Of a DNA stretch of 64,000 nt, positions 1 to 8,672 are shown piece after piece. The position numbers and the translations under genes are program-made. The first letter of the stretch is position 1, and every line of letters starts with the position of its first letter. The notes under the pieces were generated by a model. The model saw only the letters and a list, made by a program, of their open reading frames with translations. It was not told the origin of the DNA and ran no database searches. This DNA comes from Dinoroseobacter sp049801095 (GTDB lineage: Bacteria > Pseudomonadota > Alphaproteobacteria > Rhodobacterales > Rhodobacteraceae), in assembly GCF_049801095.1 (NCBI RefSeq), contig NZ_JBNAGH010000001.1, positions 496,001 to 560,000 of the forward strand, read 5' to 3'.

Positions 1-66
1 CCCTGCGCTGAACTGATCAAGCTGGGCTCAACGCGACCAACCGACTGGATGACGCAAAACACGTGA
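1..66 (+). CDS. C-terminal end of an unidentified protein, possibly a LuxR/FixJ-type regulator
   Basis: Frame 1 is open from the window edge to a TGA at 64-66 and encodes 21 residues, ending in a segment AELIKLG followed by a short polar tail. AELIKLG resembles the last helix of FixJ/LuxR-type output domains (often AELVRLA), but this is thin evidence. The stop overlaps the GTG start of the next gene in a GTGA junction, which argues that this is a real gene end and that it is translationally coupled to the kinase that follows. The rest of the gene lies outside the window. Confidence 0.35.
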   Translation, partial: PCAELIKLGSTRPTDWMTQNT

Positions 67-1595
67 CCTCAGGGGACGCCACATTTGTTCGAAGCGGAGA
101 CGGCCTGTCCGTCGCGGCATCGGACCAGATCAGCATGCTGTCCCACGATGTTCGGGGGGCAATGTCTGACGTGATTGGTGGTCTCCGCCTGGTGGATCTC
201 GATGCGCTCGATCCCGAAACCCGAGCGCAGCTGGATCGGGTCCGATCCTCGGGTGAGGTTCTGGCGCGACTGGTCGAAGACATCCTGTCCTGGGCCAATG
301 AGGGCCACGACGCCCCGCGCAATCCGGGGCAGAAACTGAGCCTCGGACGGTTCCTCCATGATCTGGACTCGCGCTGGTCCGGGCGGGCGATCGCCTCGGA
401 TCTCGCCTTCGAGATGGCGATTGCCGATGATGTGCCAACGGTGGTCTCAATCGATCGCGTCGCGTTGGAGCGGGTGCTGGGCAACCTGATCAGCAACGCC
501 ATGAAATACACCGAGCGGGGGAGCGTTCGGCTGGATGTGGCCCTTCTCCCAGGGCGGGACTTGCAGTTTCGGGTGCTGGATGACGGGCCGGGCTTCTCGG
601 ATTCCGCTCTGGCCCTTCTGTTCCAGCTGCGCGGGCGGCCCGAAGACGCCCAGAAGCCCGGGACCGGGCTGGGCCTGCATATCGCCAAGGAGCTGTCGGA
701 TACGATGGGCGCGCGGCTTCTGGTGTCGAACCGCTCGAAAGGGGGCGCACTGGTCTCGCTCAGCATCCCGGAATTTGTCTGGACCCCCGGCGCTGCCGCA
801 GCGGCGGAGCAAGGCAATGTGCCGAGCTTCGCGGGCAAGCATATCCTCGTGGCCGAGGACAATGAGACGAACCAGATCCTGACCACGCAAATGCTGGAGG
901 CGGTGGGTGCGACATGCGACATCGCCGCGGACGGCGTCGCCGCGCTCGAGGCGCTGGAAGAGCGGCGCTATGATCTGGCGCTGGTGGATATCGAGATGCC
1001 CCGGCTGAACGGGATCGAGGTCATCCGCACGATCCGCGCGCGCGAGGATGAGGTGGCGGAGATGCCGCTCGTCGCGCTGACAGCTTATGTGCTGCGCTCG
1101 AACCGCGAGGCGATTTATCAGGCGGGGACCGATGCGATCATCGCCAAGCCGATCATGTCGCTCGAAAGCTTTGCCGAAACCCTGGGCCAGTATCTGGGCG
1201 CGAGCCGCCCTGCCCTGACCCAGAGCACCGGCAGCGGCACGCCGCTTGCAGATCGCAGCCGGTTTGAGCGGCTGCTGGAAATTGCCGGAACCGAGGGCGC
1301 TGCCGAGCTTCTGAGCCGGCTGGCCGCAGATTTGCGTCGGGTGGACAGCAATCTGCGGGCCGCGATCCCGGTCATGGACCAATCGGCCCTGCGCGCCGAG
1401 ACCCATGTGCTGATCTCGCTTGCGGGCGCGGTCGGCGCGGACCGGCTACATACTCTGGCCTCGACGTTGAACGCCGCGGCCCACCGAATGGATGAATGCG
1501 AAATCGTTACGCTGGGGAGCGAGGCGAAGGCGCGGATCGACGAATTGTTGACAGTGATCGACCGCGAAGCCGCTGAAAGGACCACGTCTGCATGA
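63..1595 (+). CDS. Hybrid sensor histidine kinase with receiver and Hpt-like domains
   Basis: 510 residues with no obvious transmembrane segment or long sensor region, so probably a cytoplasmic phosphorelay kinase. Domain order: HisKA with H-box SHDVRG (His28), HATPase with N-box around NLISNAMKY (141-149), G1 DDGPGF (173-178) and G2 GTGLGL (200-205); then a receiver domain starting near KHILVAEDN with phospho-acceptor Asp309 in LVDIEMP and Lys362; then a C-terminal helical region whose ETHVLISLAGAVG (His448) is placed like the histidine of an Hpt domain, although the usual HxLKG signature is degenerate. GTG start overlaps the upstream stop and the stop overlaps the next gene's ATG (ATGA), so all three are coupled. 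The likely phosphate target is the adjacent sigma-54 type response regulator. Architecture is LuxQ-like, with the Hpt fused rather than separate. Confidence 0.85.
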   Translation: MTSGDATFVRSGDGLSVAASDQISMLSHDVRGAMSDVIGGLRLVDLDALDPETRAQLDRVRSSGEVLARLVEDILSWANEGHDAPRNPGQKLSLGRFLHDLDSRWSGRAIASDLAFEMAIADDVPTVVSIDRVALERVLGNLISNAMKYTERGSVRLDVALLPGRDLQFRVLDDGPGFSDSALALLFQLRGRPEDAQKPGTGLGLHIAKELSDTMGARLLVSNRSKGGALVSLSIPEFVWTPGAAAAAEQGNVPSFAGKHILVAEDNETNQILTTQMLEAVGATCDIAADGVAALEALEERRYDLALVDIEMPRLNGIEVIRTIRAREDEVAEMPLVALTAYVLRSNREAIYQAGTDAIIAKPIMSLESFAETLGQYLGASRPALTQSTGSGTPLADRSRFERLLEIAGTEGAAELLSRLAADLRRVDSNLRAAIPVMDQSALRAETHVLISLAGAVGADRLHTLASTLNAAAHRMDECEIVTLGSEAKARIDELLTVIDREAAERTTSA

Positions 1596-2986
1596 GTGCG
1601 CCGCCTATCCTGCTGATCGAGGACACCCCCTCGCTGCAACTTGTTTACGACGCGATTATCCGCGGCGCCGGTCACAAAGTGACCTGTGCCGACACGGCCG
1701 ATAACGGTCTGGCCGCCTTCAAGCGCGAGAAGCCGCGCGTTGTTGTTCTCGATCTGATGCTGCCGGATCGGGACGGGCTCGACCTGATGCGCGAATGTCT
1801 TGAGCTTGTGCCCGAGGCGCGTTTCGTGGTGATCACCGCCAATGGCTCGATCAACCGCGCGGTCGAAGCCATGCGCGTCGGGGCCTATGAGTTTCTGGTC
1901 AAACCCTTTGACGAGGGTCGCTTCCTCGCCGCCATCGACAACGCGCTACGGGATCAGGCGCGCCCCTCGGGCGAGACGCCGGAAGTGCTCAGCGATTTCC
2001 GTGGCTTCATCGGCAGTTCCGAGGCGATGCAGGATGTCTATCGCCGCATCCAGTCGGTCAGCCGCTCCATGGCGACCGTCTTCATCACCGGCGAGAGCGG
2101 AACCGGCAAGGAGGTCTGCGCCCAGGCGGTCCATGACAGCTCGACCCGGGCGGAGAAGCCTTTTGTGCCGCTGAATTGCGGGGCGATCCCGTCGGACCTG
2201 CTGGAATCCGAGGTGTTCGGCCATTTGCGCGGGTCCTTCACCGGGGCCATTGCCGACAAGATCGGCGCGGCCGCCGCAGCCGATGGCGGGACACTGTTCC
2301 TCGACGAGATATGCGAGATGGATCTCAACCTGCAGACCAAGCTTCTGCGGTTCCTGCAAACCTCGACGATCCAGCCCGTGGGTGCGACCCGGGCCCGCAA
2401 GGTCAATGCGCGGATCATCTGCGCCACCAACCGCAACCCGCTGGAGGAAGTGCGCAAGGGGCGCTTCCGCGAGGACCTCTATTACCGGCTCCAGGTTGTT
2501 CCGATCCACCTGCCGCCCCTGCGCGAACGCGGGGATGACGTGATCTCGATCGCGCGCCACGCGGTGCAGAGCTTTTCCAGCGAGGAAGGGCGCAGCTTCA
2601 CCGGGCTCTCGCCCGAGGTGGAGCAGCTCTTTCGCACCCTGCCCTGGCCCGGAAATGTCCGCCAGGTCATCAATGTGATGCGCAATGTGGTGGTCCTGAA
2701 TGACGGGCAGATGGTCACGCAAACCATGCTGCCGCTGGAGATCTTGCACCACCATGAGGCAATGACCAGCGGCGAGGATCCTCTGGCCGCGAACTCACCG
2801 AGCAAACCGGTGGTCTCCCTCGATGGGCTCGTGGGCCGAACCATGGCCGAGATCGAGCGGATGGTGATCGAAGAGACGATCGCCCGCCATGGCGGCTCCG
2901 TGCCCAAGGCGGCGCGGGTTCTCGACCTCTCGCCCTCGACAATCTATCGCAAGCGGGAGAGCTGGATGAAGGACGCGGCGGAGTAG
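1592..2986 (+). CDS. Sigma-54-type response regulator, LuxO/NtrC-like
   Basis: 464 residues in the classical three-domain layout. Receiver domain 1-125 with Asp54 in VVLDLMLPD; AAA+ ATPase about 138-370 with Walker A GESGTGKE (167-174) and Walker B GGTLFLDE (232-239); C-terminal Fis-type helix-turn-helix about 425-460 (ETIARHGGS...PSTIYRK). The sigma-54 contact loop reads GSFTGA (214-219) rather than the usual GAFTGA. Without the canonical alanine it may still work with RpoN, but some alphaproteobacterial regulators of this class act on sigma-70 promoters. The start ATG overlaps the kinase stop, so the pair forms a two-component phosphorelay. Target genes are not evident in the window. Confidence 0.88.
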   Translation: MSAPPILLIEDTPSLQLVYDAIIRGAGHKVTCADTADNGLAAFKREKPRVVVLDLMLPDRDGLDLMRECLELVPEARFVVITANGSINRAVEAMRVGAYEFLVKPFDEGRFLAAIDNALRDQARPSGETPEVLSDFRGFIGSSEAMQDVYRRIQSVSRSMATVFITGESGTGKEVCAQAVHDSSTRAEKPFVPLNCGAIPSDLLESEVFGHLRGSFTGAIADKIGAAAAADGGTLFLDEICEMDLNLQTKLLRFLQTSTIQPVGATRARKVNARIICATNRNPLEEVRKGRFREDLYYRLQVVPIHLPPLRERGDDVISIARHAVQSFSSEEGRSFTGLSPEVEQLFRTLPWPGNVRQVINVMRNVVVLNDGQMVTQTMLPLEILHHHEAMTSGEDPLAANSPSKPVVSLDGLVGRTMAEIERMVIEETIARHGGSVPKAARVLDLSPSTIYRKRESWMKDAAE

Positions 2987-3036
2987 ATCCGCGACGGAGC
3001 ATCGCCGAGGCCCCGGCGCTCCGCCCTGCACCCAGA

Positions 3037-3804
3037 CTAGACGAACTGCTCGCGGATCAGACGCTCTTCGAGCCCGTGGCCGGGATCGAAAAGCAGCCGG
3101 TGGCGCACACTCGGCTCGCTGCGGATTTCGACCGAGACCACCTCGTGGTTCGAGCGGCTATCGGCATCGGCCATGACCGGGCGCTTGCCCGGCTCCAACA
3201 CGTCAAACCGCACCATCGCCGTTTTCGGCAAGAGCGCCCCGCGCCAGCGCCGGGGCCGGAAGGCGGACATGGCGGTCAGGGCCAGCACATCCGACCCGAT
3301 GGGCAGGATCGGCCCATGGGCGGAGTAGTTATAGGCGGTCGACCCCGCAGGCGTTGCCACCAGCGCCCCGTCGCAGACCAACTCATCCATCCGCACCCGG
3401 CCATCTACCGAGATCCGCAGCTTGGCGGCCTGGGAGCCCGCGCGCAGCAGCGCCACCTCGTTGATCGCCAGCGCCTCGACAATAGTGCCGTCCGAGCCGA
3501 TGGCGCGCATATGCAGCGGGTTGATCACCTCCTCGACCGCATCGGCGAGACGCTCCGGCAAGCGCGCCTCGGAATACTCGTTCATCATGAAGCCGATCGT
3601 GCCGCAATTCATGCCATAGACCGGCGCGCGCAACCCTTCGGTCGCATGCAGGGTCTGCAGCATGAACCCGTCCCCGCCCAGAGCGACGATCACATCCGCC
3701 TCTTCGGGCGCCACATCGCCATGGAGCGCCGAGAGCGCCGTGCGCGCATCCTGCGCCACCGGCGCGCGGCTGGCGAGAAACGCAATCTTTTCGCGGCTTT
3801 GCAT
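3037..3804 (-). CDS. nadK: NAD kinase
   Basis: 255 residues from the ATG at 3804 (MQSREKIAF); an in-frame extension to 3858 exists but only adds residues that lack family character. The enzyme phosphorylates NAD+ to NADP+ with ATP in the cytoplasm and is essential in most bacteria. The diagnostic GGDG motif (VALGGDGFML) is present, followed by GMNCGTIGFMMNEY and the nucleotide-binding NEVALLR and DGALVATPAGSTAYN segments, which together are typical of this family. It is divergent from glyA, with about 195 bp between them that should hold both promoters. Confidence is high because several family motifs are present in the right order. Confidence 0.95.
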   Translation of the reverse strand: MQSREKIAFLASRAPVAQDARTALSALHGDVAPEEADVIVALGGDGFMLQTLHATEGLRAPVYGMNCGTIGFMMNEYSEARLPERLADAVEEVINPLHMRAIGSDGTIVEALAINEVALLRAGSQAAKLRISVDGRVRMDELVCDGALVATPAGSTAYNYSAHGPILPIGSDVLALTAMSAFRPRRWRGALLPKTAMVRFDVLEPGKRPVMADADSRSNHEVVSVEIRSEPSVRHRLLFDPGHGLEERLIREQFV

Positions 3805-3999
3805 CGCGTGGGGCCTTTCGTTTCCAAAAGTGTTCGCCTGCGCGTGTCGGAAACACAAGGGCCTTATACGCGGCGCGCTCCCCTCTGCGCTGCGCCAAAT
3901 CGCACCGGTAACTCTTTCTCCCGGGCCCTCTTTGCTCTACATGGACCTCCACTACGGCACGTCGGTCGTGCCCCGTCCTAGACCAATGGAGCTGTCCAG

Positions 4000-5295
4000 A
4001 TGAATGCACCGCACCGCGATTCCGGTTTCTTTACCGAGTCCCTTGCCACTCGGGATGCCGAGCTTTTTGGCGCGATCACCCAGGAACTTGGCCGCCAGCG
4101 CGACGAGATCGAGCTGATCGCCTCCGAGAACATCACCTCCGCCGCCGTGATGGAGGCGCAGGGCTCGGTGATGACGAACAAATACGCCGAAGGCTATCCC
4201 GGTCGCCGCTATTATGGCGGGTGCCAATATGTGGACATCGCAGAAGAGCTGGCCATTGACCGCGCCAAGGCGCTCTTTGGCTGCGGCTTTGCCAATGTGC
4301 AGCCGAACTCCGGCAGCCAGGCGAACCAGGGTGTCTTCACCGCGCTCCTGCAGCCGGGCGACACCATTCTGGGCATGAGCCTCGATGCCGGTGGGCACCT
4401 GACCCACGGCGCGCGCCCGAACCAGTCGGGCAAGTGGTTCAATGCGATCCAGTACGGCGTGCGCGAAGACACGCTGGACGTGGATTACGATCAGATCGCC
4501 GCCCTGACTGCCGAGCACCAGCCGAAGATGATCATCGCCGGGGGCTCTGCCATTCCGCGGGTCATCGATTTCGCCAAGATGCGCGAGATCGCCGATACGG
4601 TGGGGGCCTACCTGCTGGTGGATATGGCGCATTTCGCCGGGCTCGTGGCTTCGGGCCATTACCCCTCGCCCTTCCCCCATGCCCATGTGGCGACGACCAC
4701 GACCCACAAGACCCTGCGCGGTCCGCGTGGCGGCATGATCCTGACCGATGACGAGGCGCTGGCGAAGAAGTTCAACTCCGCCATCTTCCCGGGCATCCAG
4801 GGCGGGCCACTGATGCATGTGATCGCTGGCAAGGCGGTGGCCTTTGGCGAGGCCCTGCGTCCCGAGTTCAAAACCTATCAGGCGCAGGTGATCGAGAACG
4901 CTCAGGCGCTCGCGGATCAGCTGATGCAGGGCGGGCTCGACATCGTGACCGGCGGGACCGACACGCATCTGATGCTGGTCGATCTGCGCCCCAAGGGCGT
5001 GAAGGGCAACGCGACCGAGAAGGCTCTGGGCCGCGCCCATATCACCTGCAACAAGAACGGCATCCCGTTTGACACCGAAAAACCGATGATCACCTCCGGC
5101 ATCCGCCTGGGCTCGCCCGCGGGCACCACGCGGGGCTTCGGCACGCCGGAATTCCGTCAGATCGCCGACTGGATCGTCCGGGTGGTCGATGGGCTCGCCG
5201 CCAATGGCGAGGATGGCAATGCCGAGGTCGAGGCCGCCGTGCGCGCCGAAGTGCTCGAGCTCTGCGGGCGTTTCCCGATCTACCCCAACCTCTGA
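4000..5295 (+). CDS. glyA: Serine hydroxymethyltransferase
   Basis: 431 residues, the normal length. It is a PLP enzyme interconverting serine and glycine while charging tetrahydrofolate with a one-carbon unit. Visible landmarks are ELIASENITS near the N-terminus, YAEGYPGRRYYGG, the PLP-lysine segment TTTHKTLRGPRGG and the C-terminal EFRQIADW. The leader upstream contains a short hairpin, GGCACG-TCGGT-CGTGCC, at 3956-3972, ending 27 bp before the start; no glycine or folate riboswitch fold is recognised. The gene is followed by a strong dyad acting as a terminator for both converging genes. Confidence 0.97.
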   Translation: MNAPHRDSGFFTESLATRDAELFGAITQELGRQRDEIELIASENITSAAVMEAQGSVMTNKYAEGYPGRRYYGGCQYVDIAEELAIDRAKALFGCGFANVQPNSGSQANQGVFTALLQPGDTILGMSLDAGGHLTHGARPNQSGKWFNAIQYGVREDTLDVDYDQIAALTAEHQPKMIIAGGSAIPRVIDFAKMREIADTVGAYLLVDMAHFAGLVASGHYPSPFPHAHVATTTTHKTLRGPRGGMILTDDEALAKKFNSAIFPGIQGGPLMHVIAGKAVAFGEALRPEFKTYQAQVIENAQALADQLMQGGLDIVTGGTDTHLMLVDLRPKGVKGNATEKALGRAHITCNKNGIPFDTEKPMITSGIRLGSPAGTTRGFGTPEFRQIADWIVRVVDGLAANGEDGNAEVEAAVRAEVLELCGRFPIYPNL

Positions 5296-5309
5296 ATAGC
5301 AGAGGGTCC

Positions 5310-5333
5310 GCGCGGTCTCAGATGAGACCGCGC
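5310..5333. terminator. Bidirectional terminator-like hairpin between converging genes
   Basis: A perfect 11-bp inverted repeat (GCGCGGTCTCA at 5310-5320 and its complement at 5323-5333) separated by GA lies between glyA and the converging membrane-protein gene, overlapping the latter's last codons. There is no T-run on either side, so termination efficiency is uncertain. Confidence 0.55.
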
Positions 5334-5707
5334 CACCTTGCCACAAGAACGAACAGCGCGGCGAGGATCGCGAGGTTCACCACCACGCAAGCGGCAATCC
5401 CGAGCCAATACCGCTCCCGATCGCGCTTGGGGTTCACCCCATCGAGAAACCGCCGCGCCCGCGCATGGATATCCTGCATCTGGCCCAGATCGATCTGGCG
5501 GTGCCAATGGGGATGGCTGAGCCAGGTCTCCGCCTCGATGGCCGCGCGCAACTCGGTCACCATTGCCTTGGGCATCACGCCTTTCACACGGCGCAGCGCC
5601 TCGGTCAAATCCTTGGGCCGCGACCGGAACTTCCGCCCGATCTCGGCCGCGAGGGCGAGATTCGCCTCCGGCAGGTCGTAAACGGTATCCAAACGGGCAC
5701 GGGCCAT
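5318..5707 (-). CDS. Hypothetical protein with C-terminal membrane anchor
   Basis: 129 residues. The N-terminal 95 residues are charged and helical (LTEALRRVKGVMPKAMVTELRAAIEAE), followed by a single hydrophobic segment near 102-124 (YWLGIAACVVVNLAILAALFV) and a short basic end, so it is a probable tail-anchored protein with the soluble part in the cytoplasm. No catalytic motif is recognised. It converges on glyA and diverges from the hydrolase gene at 5805. I do not recognise a named family; similar sequences appear to be restricted to Rhodobacterales, which is inference. Confidence 0.75.
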   Translation of the reverse strand: MARARLDTVYDLPEANLALAAEIGRKFRSRPKDLTEALRRVKGVMPKAMVTELRAAIEAETWLSHPHWHRQIDLGQMQDIHARARRFLDGVNPKRDRERYWLGIAACVVVNLAILAALFVLVARWRGLI

Positions 5708-5804
5708 GGACCGACGCTATCTGCGGCAACCGCGCGCTTCAAGCGGGCTGGCCCTCGTCGCGTCGTCGCGTTAGCACAAACAGCAGGATTTTTTGGAGAT
5801 GGCG

Positions 5805-6569
5805 ATGCTGAACACACTGACCTATGGCGATGCGACCGGCACCCCGCTCCTGATCGTGCACGGGCTTTTTGGCTCGGCCAAGAACTGGGGTGCGATTTCC
5901 AAGCGGATGGCTGCCAAGCACAAGGTGATCGCCGTTGATCTGCGCAACCACGGGGACAGCGCCCATACCCCGACCCACAGCTACCCGGATCTGGCCGCGG
6001 ATCTGGCCGAAGTGATCGACGCCCATGGCGGGCGGGCCCATGTGCTGGGCCATTCCATGGGCGGCAAGGCGGCCATGGTGCTCGCCCTGACCCAGCCTGA
6101 AATGGTCGCCAGCTTGCTCGTCGCGGATATCGCGCCGGTGACCTATAATCGGACGCAATCGGGCTTCATCGATGCGATGGAAAGCGTGGATCTGACGGTC
6201 GTGACCAAGCGCTCGGATGCCGACAAGGCGCTGATGGCCTCGGTGCCGGACCTGCCCACACGCGCTTTCCTGACCCAATCCCTGGACCTGCGCGCCGAGG
6301 GCGGGCCACGCTGGCGCCTGAACCTCGCGACCCTGCGCAGCGAGATGCCGCTGGTCATGGGCTTTCCCGAGATGACCGGCACCTATGAGGGACCGACCCT
6401 GTTCCTGCGCGGCGGCGCCTCTGACTATGTCTTGCCCGCGCATCAGGGCGAGATCGACCGCCTCTTTCCCAGCGCCGCTCTGGACGAGATCCCGGGCGTG
6501 GGCCACTGGCTCCATGCGGAGGCGCCCGCCCCGTTCATCGAGAAGCTGAGCGCTTTTCTCGGCGACTGA
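5805..6569 (+). CDS. Alpha/beta-fold hydrolase (YbfF-like esterase)
   Basis: 254 residues from the ATG at 5805, preferred over an upstream TTG at 5793 because GGAG at 5795-5798 is correctly spaced for the ATG. Fold landmarks are the oxyanion segment HGLFGSAKNW, the D in DLRNHGDS, the nucleophile elbow GHSMGG (Ser), a late Asp in SDYVLP and the catalytic His in GVGHWLHAE. These features match small acyl-CoA or short-chain esterases of the YbfF group; the natural substrate is unknown. The neighbouring genes do not suggest a pathway. Confidence 0.88.
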   Translation: MLNTLTYGDATGTPLLIVHGLFGSAKNWGAISKRMAAKHKVIAVDLRNHGDSAHTPTHSYPDLAADLAEVIDAHGGRAHVLGHSMGGKAAMVLALTQPEMVASLLVADIAPVTYNRTQSGFIDAMESVDLTVVTKRSDADKALMASVPDLPTRAFLTQSLDLRAEGGPRWRLNLATLRSEMPLVMGFPEMTGTYEGPTLFLRGGASDYVLPAHQGEIDRLFPSAALDEIPGVGHWLHAEAPAPFIEKLSAFLGD

Positions 6570-6948
6570 CCCACAGATCTGCAATACCGGATGTCTCGAA
6601 GCTCTCCCCATCCGGGAGAGCGCAATCGAACTTGCGTACGCCTTAAAACGAGACGTGACGTGACCCTAAATCTCCTCGATCCCCATCATGAGATAAGGGT
6701 TCCGAGACGCTCCAGCGCACGCAAGCTCTTTGCCGTCAACGCCCCTAATGCGAGCGCAAACAGAAATGAGACACGCTGAGATCGGATCGACCGGACACTT
6801 GTGCCACGAGGGCACCCCCATCACTCCCTGTCCAGATCAACACCAAAGCGAGCTTTTCAGCTCTGCTCAACATGTCTCATGTATGGTTTACCTGACAGTT
6901 CCGCTCGCCACTTTGACATGGCGCAAGAAACGCCACGATTTCGACATT
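6570..6948. other. Intergenic region with one perfect hairpin
   Basis: About 380 bp without a convincing gene on either strand. It lies between two converging genes. An 8-bp perfect stem, GCTCTCCC (6601-6608) and GGGAGAGC (6614-6621) around CATCC, is 31 bp after the hydrolase stop and may serve as its terminator although no T-run follows. The remainder is of lower GC than the flanks and shows nothing else I can support. Confidence 0.5.
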
Positions 6949-7245
6949 TTAGCCTGCGCAATACACATCCACCGTCAGCATCACGAGATCCCCGTCCATG
7001 GTGCTGCCCAGAACATGGCATCCCAGAGTGGCCTCGACCGCATCATAGAAGGCGCGCCGGAAATGCCGACGCGACACGGGCCGGGTCTGGTTCAGGCGAA
7101 TGCCCCGCACCGAGCGGCCATTGAAGTAGAGGTCAAAGGTATAGCCCGCCTGCGCCACCCGTGTCGCGGGAACGCCACGATAGTCCAGACCGGGGCCAGA
7201 GCATCCGGCGAGAACAAGGCACAAGAGGAGCAGAGACAGGCGCAT
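6949..7245 (-). CDS. Small predicted lipoprotein
   Basis: 98 residues beginning MRLSLLLLCLVLAGCSG, a type II signal peptide with lipobox LAGC, so a lipid-anchored envelope protein after cleavage at Cys15. The mature part contains two more cysteines (GCHVLG and the penultimate region VYCAG) that could form a disulphide, and a basic stretch SRRHFRRAF. I do not recognise the family. It heads a run of small envelope genes on the minus strand but is separated from the next by about 34 bp. Confidence 0.8.
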   Translation of the reverse strand: MRLSLLLLCLVLAGCSGPGLDYRGVPATRVAQAGYTFDLYFNGRSVRGIRLNQTRPVSRRHFRRAFYDAVEATLGCHVLGSTMDGDLVMLTVDVYCAG

Positions 7246-7279
7246 GAGCGCAGTCTGAACTGCCCCGATTAAGGTTTGA

Positions 7280-7462
7280 TTAACCGAGTTTCCCGCTCTG
7301 GAGCAAACGCCAGGCGACCGGCGCCGCGAGGAACATGCCGGTCACGACCGCCAGTGCAACCACAGGCGCCGACGTCTCTCCGATCCCCACCGTCAGCACA
7401 CCGGAGAGCAGGCCCAGCGTGGCTGCGAGTACAAGAAACACGACAGTAAATGCTTTCAGCAT
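7280..7462 (-). CDS. Tiny two-helix membrane protein (paralogue 1)
   Basis: 60 residues from ATG 7462, which has AGAGAGG upstream; the longer in-frame reading would run through the neighbouring gene. Two hydrophobic helices (about 4-22 and 29-50) are joined by a short loop with ETSAP, and the second ends in APVAW before a basic tail. The same layout and a P-V/F-S/A-W-like motif occur in the genes at 7465 and 8387, so this is one of three probable paralogues. Some annotation pipelines label such proteins CTP synthetase, which the sequence gives no support for. Function unknown. It lies 2 bp downstream of its neighbour and is probably co-transcribed. Confidence 0.65.
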   Translation of the reverse strand: MLKAFTVVFLVLAATLGLLSGVLTVGIGETSAPVVALAVVTGMFLAAPVAWRLLQSGKLG

Positions 7463-7464
7463 GG

Positions 7465-7662
7465 TCAATCCTCTCTCTGATCCGGTCCGGCGAGCTTGCG
7501 CGCGATGAACCAACTGAAGGGCGCGGCGACGATTGCGCCAGCCGCCGCAGCGAAGCCGAGCCCCGCGCCATTGCTGACCCCGCCGACAAGCGCCACGACA
7601 ACCGCCACCCCGGCGAGGGTCGGTACCGTGAGGCTGAAAATGGTCACAGGCAGGCGGTGCAT
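7465..7662 (-). CDS. Tiny two-helix membrane protein (paralogue 2)
   Basis: 65 residues from the ATG at 7662 (MHRLPVTIF). Helix one is about residues 6-25, helix two about 30-52, ending in APFSWFIARKLAG, the same closing motif as the paralogue at 8387 and close to the one at 7280. An upstream start at 7704 would add a polar stretch with no hydrophobic character. First gene of a two-gene unit whose second member begins 2 bp after the stop. No known function; inner membrane is the likely location. Confidence 0.65.
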   Translation of the reverse strand: MHRLPVTIFSLTVPTLAGVAVVVALVGGVSNGAGLGFAAAAGAIVAAPFSWFIARKLAGPDQRED

Positions 7663-7810
7663 CGGCGTCCTCTCGATGGGGGTCGTATTATGCAACCGCA
7701 GCAACGCGCGCCTTGATCCATGTCAGATCCAGAGCTTGGGTGTGCCCTCTCCGGCACTGGGCGATGGCCCGCCCCCATGCTAGGCTGGGGCGAAAAGAGG
7801 AGGGGTTTCA

Positions 7811-8227
7811 ATGGGCTGGTCCATTCACCACGTCAACCTGCAGGCCAAGGATGTGCGCCGGACAGCTGCGTTTTATCGCGATGTGCTGGGCATGACGGAG
7901 AAGGATTGGGTCTTTCCCGAAACCCGCGGGTACCTGCCCGGGGATCCGGACAAGCTCGCGCTTCTGGGCGATGGGCGCGAAGGACATACGGGGCTGCACC
8001 TGATCGCGCCAGACCCTGTTTTTGCAGCGAAAAACGATCTGATCCACAATCCCAGCGTCGGCGGTCACGTGGCGATCCATGTGGACGACCTGCAAGGCGT
8101 GATCGACCGGCTGACCGCTGCGGGGATCCCGTTTTCGGTCACCGGCGAGTTCGCCATCCCGGGGCTGCGCCACGTCTATGTCAACGACCCCGAGGGCAAC
8201 CTCATCGAGATCAACGGCCGCGTTTGA
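7811..8227 (+). CDS. VOC/glyoxalase-fold protein
   Basis: 138 residues with two beta-alpha-beta-beta-beta units of the vicinal oxygen chelate fold. HHVNLQAKDVRRTAAFYRDVLG supplies the first metal-binding edge and the strand GGHVAIHVDDLQGVIDRL the second, with the final acidic position in PEGNLIEING. These are the positions of the usual His/Glu metal ligands of glyoxalase I, fosfomycin resistance proteins and extradiol dioxygenases; the sequence alone does not say which reaction. The start is preceded by GAGGAGG. It stands alone between minus-strand genes. Confidence 0.85.
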   Translation: MGWSIHHVNLQAKDVRRTAAFYRDVLGMTEKDWVFPETRGYLPGDPDKLALLGDGREGHTGLHLIAPDPVFAAKNDLIHNPSVGGHVAIHVDDLQGVIDRLTAAGIPFSVTGEFAIPGLRHVYVNDPEGNLIEINGRV

Positions 8228-8386
8228 CCGCCGGCATGCGTTCTGTCCGGTGCGGAGGGACACGGGCCGTGGCTCGGCCAGTAGCAGAACGGGTTTTATC
8301 GCGCGCTGCAGTGCAACACGAAAGCAGCGAGCACCTGCGGATCCAGTAAACCGCAGGGCTCGCGCCTCAGGTTCAGCAGCCGCGGG

Positions 8387-8572
8387 TCAGGCGCGCGTGG
8401 TGATTGCGCGGGCCACCAGAACCGAGACCGGGATGCCGAGGCCAAATCCGAGGGTCGCGGACAGGATCACCGGCTGTGCCGTGGTGTAGCCCGCGGTGAG
8501 CGCTGCGACCATGAACGATCCCGCGAGCGTGGTGCCGATCAGGGCGTAGAGTATCAAGGCCAGACGGATCAT
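8387..8572 (-). CDS. Tiny two-helix membrane protein (paralogue 3)
   Basis: 61 residues, starting MIRLALILYALIGTTLAG. Two hydrophobic helices are separated by AGYTTAQP and the second ends IPVSVLVARAI, matching the APFSWFIARKL ending of the gene at 7465. It is separated from its two paralogues by the VOC gene and about 720 bp. Proteins of this look in Rhodobacterales are frequently mislabelled CTP synthetase; no part of that enzyme is present. Function unknown. Confidence 0.7.
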   Translation of the reverse strand: MIRLALILYALIGTTLAGSFMVAALTAGYTTAQPVILSATLGFGLGIPVSVLVARAITTRA

Positions 8573-8672
8573 CGGAAAACCCCTTCACTTTAGGTGTATT
8601 TGCGATGTTGATTTTACGAGATGAGTCCCCGATGCGTCTTTGATCTGCCGCAACTGGAGGCTGTTTAGGTGC

